DNA from: Actinocorallia populi
GTDB lineage: Bacteria > Actinomycetota > Actinomycetes > Streptosporangiales > Streptosporangiaceae
Length of the DNA stretch: 64,000 nt
Assembly (NCBI RefSeq): GCF_002995495.1
Contig: NZ_PVZV01000003.1
Span: 310,001-374,000, forward strand
Reading direction: 5' to 3'
Shown: positions 58,230 through 64,000 of the stretch, piece after piece
How positions within the stretch are numbered: the first letter of the stretch is position 1
Layout: each line of letters opens with the position of its first letter
Made by a program: the position numbers and the translations under genes
The notes under the pieces: generated by a model
Seen by the model: only the letters and a program-made list of their open reading frames with translations
Told to the model about the DNA's origin: nothing
The model's database searches: none

Positions 58230-58652
58230 TCAGCGCGTGTTGATGCGGGTCCAGTCGACGTTCCAGGGCAGCTCGGTGCCCACGACGTAGAGGTAGGCGA
58301 TGACGGCCGCGGCGCAGACCAGACCGGCCAGGACGGCCAGGATGATGTTGCGGCGGCGGGTGCGCGGGTCGAGCGCCTTCTCCTTGGCGCGCTCGGCGGC
58401 GGCCTTGGCCTTGCCGAGGGCGCGCTGGGCCCAGACGAACTCGGTGGCCAGGATCGCCAGGCCGACGACGATGGCGAGCATGCCCGGGCCGGGCATCACC
58501 ATCATGACCACGCCGGCCAGCAGGACCACCGCCCCGACGGTGAAGACGCCGATCCGCCAGGTCGTGTAGAGCAGGGGATTCTGGCGCATGACCTCGCGGA
58601 AGCGGTGGTAGCGACCGCCCTCCCGAAGTTCTTTTTCCTGGTTCATCGACAC
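58230..58652 (-). CDS. PGPGW-type transmembrane protein (TIGR02611-like)
   Basis: A 140-aa membrane protein with three helices. The signature MPGPGMLAIVVGLAILATEF (PGPG followed by a GLAIL stretch) matches the putative TIGR02611 family of actinomycetes. The N-terminus is charged (NQEKELREGGRYHRF). GTG 58652 or ATG 58646. Function unknown; the gap of 290 bp to ssgB upstream contains no gene that I can support. Confidence 0.8.
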   Translation of the reverse strand: MSMNQEKELREGGRYHRFREVMRQNPLLYTTWRIGVFTVGAVVLLAGVVMMVMPGPGMLAIVVGLAILATEFVWAQRALGKAKAAAERAKEKALDPRTRRRNIILAVLAGLVCAAAVIAYLYVVGTELPWNVDWTRINTR

Positions 58653-58942
58653 GGTTTTACTCTAAGGGACGAGGTGGGGCACAAAGGGCCGCGCCACGGG
58701 AGCGGCGAGGTCAAACCCTACCCGGCTCCCGAAGATCGTGATTCCTTTTCATCCGCGTTTGCCCTGGTCATCGGCGTGTCGTTCACCGCTGATCGCGAGT
58801 TCACGCAAACGGGTGCTGGGAATGTTCTGACGACTTCCAGCAGTTACGCGTCATAGATCGGGGGGACATCGGTTGAAGAGCCGAAGTCCTCGAAGTCTTC
58901 ATCGAGATCGCTCGCCACGGGCCCGACGCTGAAGGAATGGCG

Positions 58943-59362
58943 ATGAACAGCAGCACCACCATCTCCGCCGAGCTTGGCCTTCGTCTCGTCGTGCCCGACC
59001 GCTCGACGGTGCCGCTGATGGCCACGCTCGAATACGCGGCCGACGATCCGTACGCCATCAGGATGGCCTTCCACGTCGGCAACGAGGACCCCGTGGAGTG
59101 GATCTTCGCCCGAGAGCTGCTGACGGTCGGCATCGAACGCCGGGCCGGGTTCGGCGACGTCAGGGTCTGGCCCGCGGGCAGGGAGAACGACAGGACGCTG
59201 CAGCTGGCGCTGTCCTCGCCGTTCGGGGACGCGCTGTTCGACGTCCCGCTGATCCCGATGGCCGACTTCCTGCACAAGACGTACGACATCGTGGCGGCCG
59301 GGCGGGAGTCGGAGTTCGTGGACATGGACGCCGAGCTCGAGCACCTGCTCTGGTCGTCCTGA
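58943..59362 (+). CDS. ssgB: SsgB-like sporulation and cell-division protein
   Basis: A 139-aa SsgA-like protein. Family motifs: AELGLRLVVPDRSTVPL, DPYAIRMAFHVG, VEWIFARELLTVG, GDVRVWP and the C-terminal DMDAELEHLLW. SsgB in Streptomyces helps position FtsZ at sporulation septa. ATG 58943 has GAAGGA 6 nt upstream; ATG 58937 lies too close to it. Its presence strongly suggests a sporulating actinomycete. In S. coelicolor ssgB also lies near the thrS region. Confidence 0.9.
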   Translation: MNSSTTISAELGLRLVVPDRSTVPLMATLEYAADDPYAIRMAFHVGNEDPVEWIFARELLTVGIERRAGFGDVRVWPAGRENDRTLQLALSSPFGDALFDVPLIPMADFLHKTYDIVAAGRESEFVDMDAELEHLLWSS

Positions 59363-59375
59363 GGGGCGCCGCGGG

Positions 59376-60785
59376 TCAGGCCTCCCCGGTGAGCCTGGAG
59401 ATCGCCCGCATCTTGTTCATCGCGTCCAGCGCCGCCACCTTGTAGGACTCCGCCAGCGTCGGGTAGTTGAAGACGGCGTTGACCAGGTAGTCGATCGTCC
59501 CGCCGCATCCCATGACGGTCTGCCCGATGTGCACCAGCTCGGTGGCGCCCGTCCCGAACACGTGCACGCCCAGGAGCCTGCGGTCCTGCGGGGAGACCAG
59601 CAGCTTGAGCATGCCGTACGAGTCGCCGATGATCTGGCCGCGGGCCAGTTCCCGGTAGCGGGAGACGCCCACCTCGAACGGCACCCGCCCGCGCGTCAGA
59701 TCGTCCTCGGTGCGGCCCACGAAGCTGATCTCCGGAACGGTGTAGATCCCGATCGGCTGGAGCTCGTGCAGGCTCGCCACCGGCTCGCCGCAGGCGTGCT
59801 GGGCGGCGACCCTCCCCTGCTCCATGGAGGTCGCCGCCAGCGCCGGGAAGCCGATCACGTCACCGACCGCGTAGATGTGCGGGACCCCCGTCCGGTAGTC
59901 CTCGTCCACCGCGATCCGGCCCCGGGCGTCCGCGGTCAGCCCGGCGGCCTCCAGGTGCAGCTCGGCCGTCCTGCCCTGCCGCCCCGCCGAGTACATGACG
60001 CAGTCGGCGGGGATGCGCTTGCCGCTCTCCAGGACCGTCAGCGCGCCGCCCGCGCGCCGCTCCACCGCCGCGACGCTCTCGCCGAACCGGAACGTCACCG
60101 CGAGGTCGCGCAGGTGGTACTTGAGGGCCTCGACGATCTCCAGATCGCAGAACTCCAGCATGCGCTCGCGCCGCTCGACCACGGTGACCCTGGTGCCCAG
60201 GGCCGCGAACATCGAGGCGTACTCGATGCCGATGACGCCCGCGCCGACCACCACCATGGTGTCGGGGACGCGGTCCAGGTGCAGGATCGCGTCGGAGTCG
60301 ATGACCGTGCGCTCGTCGAACTCCACGCTGCCCGGCCGGGCCGGGGTCGTGCCGGTGGCGATCACGATCTTCGCGGCGGTCACCTTCCGCTCCTCCTCGC
60401 CCCCGTCGAGGATCCCGACCGTGTGCTCGTCCAGGAAGCGGCCGGTGCCCTGCAGCAGGGTCACCCGGTTGCGGGTGAGCTGGCTGCGGATCACCTGGAT
60501 CTCGCGGCCGACCACGTGCCGGGTGCGCAGGCCCAGGTCGGCGACGGTGATCTCGTCCTTGACGCGGTAGCTCTGGCCGTACAGCTCGCGCTGGTTGAGG
60601 CCGGTGAGATAGAGGACCGCCTCGCGCAGGGTCTTGGAGGGGATGGTCCCGGTATTGATGCAGACGCCGCCGAGCATGTGCGGTTTTTCGATGACCGCCG
60701 TTTTCCTGCCGAGTTTGGCCGCGGCTATGGCGGCCTTCTGGCCGCCCGGCCCCGAACCGATGACGAGGAGATCGAAGTCGTACAC
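59376..60785 (-). CDS. sthA: Soluble pyridine nucleotide transhydrogenase (Si-specific)
   Basis: A 469-aa FAD enzyme transferring hydride between NADPH and NAD. FAD motif [16 protein letters not shown]; in place of the redox disulfide of lipoamide dehydrogenase it has [15 protein letters not shown] (Cys-x4-Thr), the SthA hallmark. NAD motif [17 protein letters not shown], and the C-terminal dimer domain with [11 protein letters not shown] lacks the usual HAHPT. GTG 60785. Converges with ssgB. Confidence 0.92.
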   Translation of the reverse strand: MYDFDLLVIGSGPGGQKAAIAAAKLGRKTAVIEKPHMLGGVCINTGTIPSKTLREAVLYLTGLNQRELYGQSYRVKDEITVADLGLRTRHVVGREIQVIRSQLTRNRVTLLQGTGRFLDEHTVGILDGGEEERKVTAAKIVIATGTTPARPGSVEFDERTVIDSDAILHLDRVPDTMVVVGAGVIGIEYASMFAALGTRVTVVERRERMLEFCDLEIVEALKYHLRDLAVTFRFGESVAAVERRAGGALTVLESGKRIPADCVMYSAGRQGRTAELHLEAAGLTADARGRIAVDEDYRTGVPHIYAVGDVIGFPALAATSMEQGRVAAQHACGEPVASLHELQPIGIYTVPEISFVGRTEDDLTRGRVPFEVGVSRYRELARGQIIGDSYGMLKLLVSPQDRRLLGVHVFGTGATELVHIGQTVMGCGGTIDYLVNAVFNYPTLAESYKVAALDAMNKMRAISRLTGEA

Positions 60786-60853
60786 GTTCCCCAGTCTGAA
60801 CCCGGAGCCATCGCAAAATAAGGCCTTTGACGTAACAAGACCCGCACTTCGTC

Positions 60854-61663
60854 TTAAGGATCGACCTTTTCCGCGGCACGAAGGGCGAAGGTCTCCCGCG
60901 CCTTGCGGGTGACGGGACCGACCGGCAGCTCTCTGCCGTCGATCAGGCCGATCGGCTGGATGTCGCGCGTCGTGGACGTGAGGAAGGCCTCCTCGGCGCC
61001 GGTGAGCGCCGCCAGGGGGACGTCAACCTCCTCGGCGCCGATCCACTCCAGGACCAGCGCCCGGGTGACACCGGCCAGGCAGCCGCTCGCCAGCGTCGGG
61101 GTGACCAGCCGGCCGTCCAGGACGAGGAAGATGTTCGAGCCCGTGCCCTCGCACAGGTTCCCGGCGAGGTTGCCGAAGACCGCCTCGCCCGACCCGCGCT
61201 CCTTTGCGTAGGCCAGAGCCAGCACGTTGTCGGCGTAGGACGTCGTCTTGAGGCCGGTGAGCGGGCCGCGCTCGTTGCGCGGCCAGGGCACCACGGCGAC
61301 CGCGGCGGTCGCCGGGAAAGGCTTCTGCTCCCCCGCGATGATGATCATCGTGGGGCCGTCGGGGCCCCGGTCGGAGCCGAGCGGGCCCGGACCGCCGGTG
61401 TAGCTGATCCGCAGCCGGCCCAGCTCCCACGGCTCGGCGGCGGCCAGCACCTCGGCGACGCCCGCGCGCACGAAGTCCTCGTCCGGCTCGGGCAGCCCCA
61501 GGCCGCGCGCCGAGAACGCCAGGCGCCGCAGGTGGCGGGTCAGCGCGAAGGGCTCGCCCCGCACCAGCTTGACCGTCTCGAACACGCCGTCGCCCACGGT
61601 GAGGCCGTGGTCGAAGACGCTGACGGTGTCCCTGCCGAGCTCACCGTTGATCCAGACCTGCAC
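60854..61663 (-). CDS. pabC: Aminotransferase class IV, probable aminodeoxychorismate lyase
   Basis: A 269-aa PLP enzyme of fold type IV. Visible are [15 protein letters not shown], the PLP lysine in [24 protein letters not shown] and the C-terminal [13 protein letters not shown]. Beside PabB it most likely makes p-aminobenzoate for folate. A branched-chain or D-amino-acid transaminase is the alternative. GTG 61663 lies inside the last 23 nt of pabB. Confidence 0.88.
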   Translation of the reverse strand: MQVWINGELGRDTVSVFDHGLTVGDGVFETVKLVRGEPFALTRHLRRLAFSARGLGLPEPDEDFVRAGVAEVLAAAEPWELGRLRISYTGGPGPLGSDRGPDGPTMIIIAGEQKPFPATAAVAVVPWPRNERGPLTGLKTTSYADNVLALAYAKERGSGEAVFGNLAGNLCEGTGSNIFLVLDGRLVTPTLASGCLAGVTRALVLEWIGAEEVDVPLAALTGAEEAFLTSTTRDIQPIGLIDGRELPVGPVTRKARETFALRAAEKVDP

Positions 61664-62621
61664 CCGCCACCTCCAGGAGATTCTTCGCCTTCAGTTCCGT
61701 CTCCCGCCATTCTCTCGCGGGATCGGAACCCCAGGTGATGCCCGCCCCCGTGCCGAACCGCAGCAGGCCGTCCTCGATCCAGAAGGTGCGGATCCCGACG
61801 GCCAGCGCCGCCGTGCCGCGGTCGGCGTCCACCCAGCCGACCGCCCCGCAGTACGGGCCGCGCGGCACCGGCTCCAGGCGTTCGATCAGCTCCAGCGCCG
61901 ACGACTTGGGCGCGCCCGTCACCGACCCCGGCGGGAACGTCGCGGCGATCAGCTCCGGCCAGCCGGCGGACGTGCGGGCCCGCACCGTCGAGACCAGGTG
62001 CACCAGGCCCGGATGGGACTCCACGGCGCACAGCTCGGGCACCTCGACCGTGCCGGCCCGCGCCACCCGGCCCAGGTCGTTGCGGACGAGATCGACGATC
62101 ATGACGTTCTCCGCCTCGTCCTTGGGCAGCAGGTCGGCCTCGGTGCGCCCCGTGCCCTTGATCGGCCGGGACGTCACCAGCTCGCCGTCCCTGGCCAGGT
62201 ACAGCTCCGGGCTCGCGCAGGCCACCTGCAGGTCCGGCAGCCGCAGCGTCATCGCGTGCGGCGCCGGATTGCCCGCGGCCAGCCGCCGCCCCAGCCCCGC
62301 GATCTCACCGCGGACCGGCGCCGACAGCACCCGGCACAGGTTGGCCTGGTAGACCGAGCCCTCGGCGATCGCGGCCCGGATCTCCGCCACGCCGCGCTCG
62401 TAGGAGTCCCGGTCCAGTGAACTCGTCCACTCCCCCGGCGCCGCCCACCGCCCGTCGGGATGCGGCGCCGGACGCACGCGCTCGAACCTGGCGCAGGTCG
62501 CCTTCCCCTCGTAGGTGACCACCACCGCCCACCAGCCGCGCGTCCCGAGCACCGATAGATCATCGGAGACCTCGGCCAGCCCGGTCGCCAGCAGCCCGTC
62601 CACATGGGCGAACGCTTCCAT
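61641..62621 (-). CDS. pabB: Aminodeoxychorismate synthase component I
   Basis: A 326-aa chorismate-binding enzyme. SVYQANLCRVLSAP, RPIKGTGRTEADL with the PIKGT lysine, DLVRNDLGRVA, and PPGSVTGAPK mark the PabB branch rather than anthranilate synthase. The protein is short because the N-terminal domain is reduced. ATG 62621 with GGGAG upstream. A glutaminase (pabA) is not in the window. Confidence 0.9.
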   Translation of the reverse strand: MEAFAHVDGLLATGLAEVSDDLSVLGTRGWWAVVVTYEGKATCARFERVRPAPHPDGRWAAPGEWTSSLDRDSYERGVAEIRAAIAEGSVYQANLCRVLSAPVRGEIAGLGRRLAAGNPAPHAMTLRLPDLQVACASPELYLARDGELVTSRPIKGTGRTEADLLPKDEAENVMIVDLVRNDLGRVARAGTVEVPELCAVESHPGLVHLVSTVRARTSAGWPELIAATFPPGSVTGAPKSSALELIERLEPVPRGPYCGAVGWVDADRGTAALAVGIRTFWIEDGLLRFGTGAGITWGSDPAREWRETELKAKNLLEVAGAGLDQR

Positions 62622-62680
62622 ACCGCCCAGTCTCCCGCCCCTCCCGTCCCCCGCGCATCCCGCCCCTCCCGCTATTCGGT

Positions 62681-62710
62681 TTGGCACCGGGCCCGGAGTT
62701 TGGCTATGGT
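62681..62710 (+). promoter_or_regulatory. Promoter of the tRNA-Gly-Cys-Val operon
   Basis: TTGGCA (62681-62686) and TATGGT (62705-62710) with an 18-nt spacer, about 42 bp before the first tRNA. Confidence 0.65.
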
Positions 62711-62751
62711 TTTCCTCGTCGCCAACGGGGGCCAGCCCCCGGAAAGCACAC

Positions 62752-62823
62752 GCGGAAGTGGCTCAGTGGTAGAGCATCACCTTGCCAAGGTGAGGGTCGC
62801 GGGTTCGAATCCCGTCTTCCGCT
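62752..62823 (+). tRNA. tRNA-Gly (GCC)
   Basis: 72 nt, acceptor GCGGAAG with CTTCCGC, anticodon loop TTGCCAA (anticodon GCC), T-arm GGGTTCGAATCCC. CCA is not encoded. Confidence 0.97.
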
Positions 62824-62848
62824 CGGAGCGGTCGCGAGACCGAACCAC

Positions 62849-62919
62849 GGTGGAGTGGCCGAGAGGCGAGGCAACGGCCTGCAAAGCCGTGTACACGGGT
62901 TCAAATCCCGTCTCCACCT
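62849..62919 (+). tRNA. tRNA-Cys (GCA)
   Basis: 71 nt, acceptor GGTGGAG with CTCCACC, anticodon loop CTGCAAA (anticodon GCA), T-arm GGGTTCAAATCCC. CCA is not encoded. Confidence 0.96.
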
Positions 62920-62930
62920 CGCAGCATCCC

Positions 62931-63002
62931 GGACGATTAGCTCAGCGGGAGAGCGCTTCCCTGACACGGAAGAGGTCACTGGTTCAATCCCAGTATCGTC
63001 CA
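62931..63002 (+). tRNA. tRNA-Val (GAC)
   Basis: 72 nt, acceptor GGACGAT with ATCGTCC, anticodon loop CTGACAC (anticodon GAC), T-arm TGGTTCAATCCCA. Very similar to the tRNA-Val(CAC) at 58068. CCA is not encoded. Confidence 0.97.
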
Positions 63003-63008
63003 CGAGCC

Positions 63009-63063
63009 GGCCCCGCCTGGTCATCGAACTCCGTTCGATCTCCCGCGGGGCCGCTGTGTTTTT
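63009..63063 (+). terminator. Terminator of the tRNA operon
   Basis: Outer stem GGCCCCGC with GCGGGGCC (63009-63016, 63045-63052), inner stem ATCGAAC with GTTCGAT (63023-63029, 63033-63039), followed by GTTTTT. Confidence 0.8.
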
Positions 63064-63385
63064 CGGGGGGACGACCCCCCGGGCCCCCCGACGTGGGGGC
63101 TCCGCCCCCACGCCCCCTGCCGTCAGGTGCGCTGCCTCCTCGGTATCGAAACGGGTGCGAACTTCCCGGACGGAGCGTTCTGCGAAGTTCCCGGACGGTG
63201 ATCGTGTCCCGTACGGCGTTCATACGGTTTCGTGCACACGGTTCACCGCTCGTGAGCTGATCGTGTGTCACCCGCTTTCCGTGGACCGCTCACCGGCGGC
63301 GGCGCTGTCGCGCGTTTCACACCTTCTGCAAGGCGCTTCCGCCGGTGGGCTTCTCGCGCGTTCCCTCCTCTACGCGCCGGACCTG

Positions 63386-63770
63386 CACTGGTCGCCATGT
63401 GCCGCCCACCACCCGGAGACCGGTGGTGTCCGGCCATCGCCCGGCGAGTGGTCATGCGCCGTCCGCCCTCCGGGGCCGGTCGTGCGCCGCCCATCGCCCG
63501 GGGATCGGTGGTGCGCTGGTCTTGCGCCGCCCACCATCCGGAGACCGGTGGTGCACTGATCACCGCTCGGGAAGTGGTCGTGCGTCGCGCGCCGTCCGGG
63601 GCCCGTGGTGCGCGGCGCGCCTTCCCGCAGGCCGGTCGTGCTCTGGTCACCGTCCGCGAGCCGATCGTGCGCTGACCGCCGTGCATGGACCGGCTGTTTG
63701 ACGGTCATGCGTCGCCCATCGTCCGTGGCCGGGTCACACGCTGGTCACCGGTCGGCGGGTGGTCGTGGGG
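63386..63770. repeat. Degenerate tandem repeats of 28-30 nt
   Basis: About 12 units beginning CGGTSGTGCGC and ending near CCGGRGAY, for example at 63421, 63449, 63477, 63546, 63575, 63603 and 63633, with two longer units of 39-40 nt at 63506 and 63691. Units are 28-30 nt, so they are not multiples of three and do not keep a reading frame. Weaker copies are visible back to about 63190. The region 63064-63837 otherwise shows only G and C tracts (63064-63118) and no gene I can support. Confidence 0.65.
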
Positions 63771-63837
63771 GGTTCGTTCTTTTTCTTTCGGTGGTGGGGG
63801 TGGGCGGGTCTTCTCAGTGAGATGGGGCGAAGGCGAG

Positions 63838-63875
63838 CGGCCCCTGGGAGCGGGGTGATCCGCTTCCAGGGGCCG
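63838..63875 (-). terminator. Strong hairpin after the last minus-strand gene
   Basis: A 16-bp stem (63838-63853 with 63860-63875, one G-U pair) and 6-nt loop, 44 bp after the stop of the gene at 63920. No T-run. Confidence 0.7.
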
Positions 63876-63919
63876 TTGGGTGGGAGTGGGACGGGAGGGT
63901 GGTCCGTCCGTCCGCCGGG

Positions 63920-64000
63920 TCAGGACACGGGCTGGAGGTCCTCGCTGGGCTCGGAGTCCTCGTCGCCTGTGGCCTTCTGGTCGGCCTGGGCCGCCTTGCG
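63920..64000 (-). CDS. C-terminal end of an acidic-tailed protein (partial)
   Basis: The minus-strand frame enters from beyond the window and ends with TGA at 63920-63922. The readable 26 residues start RKAAQADQKATG and continue DEDSEPSEDLQPVS, a charged, probably disordered tail. The family cannot be identified from this fragment. Confidence 0.6.
   Translation of the reverse strand, partial: RKAAQADQKATGDEDSEPSEDLQPVS

Noticed and set aside
58653-58942. Additional small gene upstream of ssgB
   Set aside because: Short open frames exist, but none has a ribosome site with a plausible product; the stretch is more likely promoter and leader sequence of ssgB.
58065-63002. The two similar tRNA-Val genes as attachment-site duplication of an integrated element
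   Set aside because: The similarity covers whole tRNAs with different anticodons, the genes are in opposite orientation, and the DNA between them is core metabolism (ssgB, sthA, pabB, pabC) without an integrase.
63265-63675. Protein-coding gene in the repeat region
   Set aside because: Open frames exist on both strands at once because stops are rare in this composition; 28-30-nt units shift frame and no ribosome site or family resemblance is seen.
63386-63770. CRISPR array
   Set aside because: Units follow each other without unique spacers, they are degenerate, and no cas gene is visible.

Overview
High-GC actinobacterial chromosome segment, most likely from a sporulating mycelial actinomycete of the Streptosporangiales type. 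The evidence is the gene order aspS ... relA-apt-secF-secD-yajC-ruvBAC-yebC-pdxT-pdxS-pimA-acyltransferase-pgsA-HIT-thrS (a block also known from mycobacteria and Streptomyces), an SsgB-like sporulation/division protein, GTG/TTG starts and many 4-nt ATGA/GTGA overlaps. I see no transposase, integrase, plasmid or phage gene.

Layout. 1-23,300: a mostly minus-strand core block covering tRNA charging (aspS end, thrS), stringent response (relA), purine salvage (apt), Sec export (yajC, secD, secF), Holliday-junction resolution (ruvC, ruvA, ruvB), vitamin B6 synthesis (pdxS, pdxT) and phosphatidylinositol-mannoside synthesis (pgsA, acyltransferase, pimA). thrS has a leader with a 19-codon Thr-rich peptide and mutually exclusive hairpins, which looks like ribosome-mediated attenuation. 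Just upstream lies a cysteine dioxygenase-rhodanese pair. 23,300-30,200: a NarL-type two-component pair, an acyl-CoA dehydrogenase/SDR/TetR group around a perfect palindromic operator, and a quinone-reductase-like gene. 30,200-32,300: a secreted lamin-tail-like protein and a Tat-exported sulfatase whose promoter carries almost the same palindrome as the cysteine dioxygenase promoter, suggesting one sulfur regulon. 32,300-40,500: accessory genes, namely a UdgX-type uracil-DNA glycosylase, a stress-type operon (small acidic proteins, DUF2795, YhdG-type SDR), a cytochrome P450 with an epimerase, a DUF2243-CtaG membrane pair and a zinc alcohol dehydrogenase.

40,500-43,000: a permease plus TIGR03943 partner behind a perfect Zur-type palindrome. 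45,000-51,500: a plus-strand group of flavin monooxygenase, SDR, MFS carrier, a MerR regulator with a CarH-like cobalamin domain, DUF523-DUF1722 and a flavin reductase. This recalls light/B12-regulated LitR/CarH loci. 51,500-57,900: a SpoIIE phosphatase and a soluble hybrid histidine kinase with five exact 92-residue HAMP-type repeats, resembling Streptomyces osmoadaptation (Osa) systems. 58,000-64,000: tRNA-Val(CAC), a PGPGW membrane protein, ssgB, sthA, pabC and pabB, then a tRNA-Gly(GCC)-Cys(GCA)-Val(GAC) operon with its own promoter and terminator. After that comes a roughly 0.8-kb gene-free region holding degenerate 28-30-nt tandem repeats, and the 3' end of an acidic-tailed protein.

All functional calls are by eye from translations and motifs. 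No database search was run.
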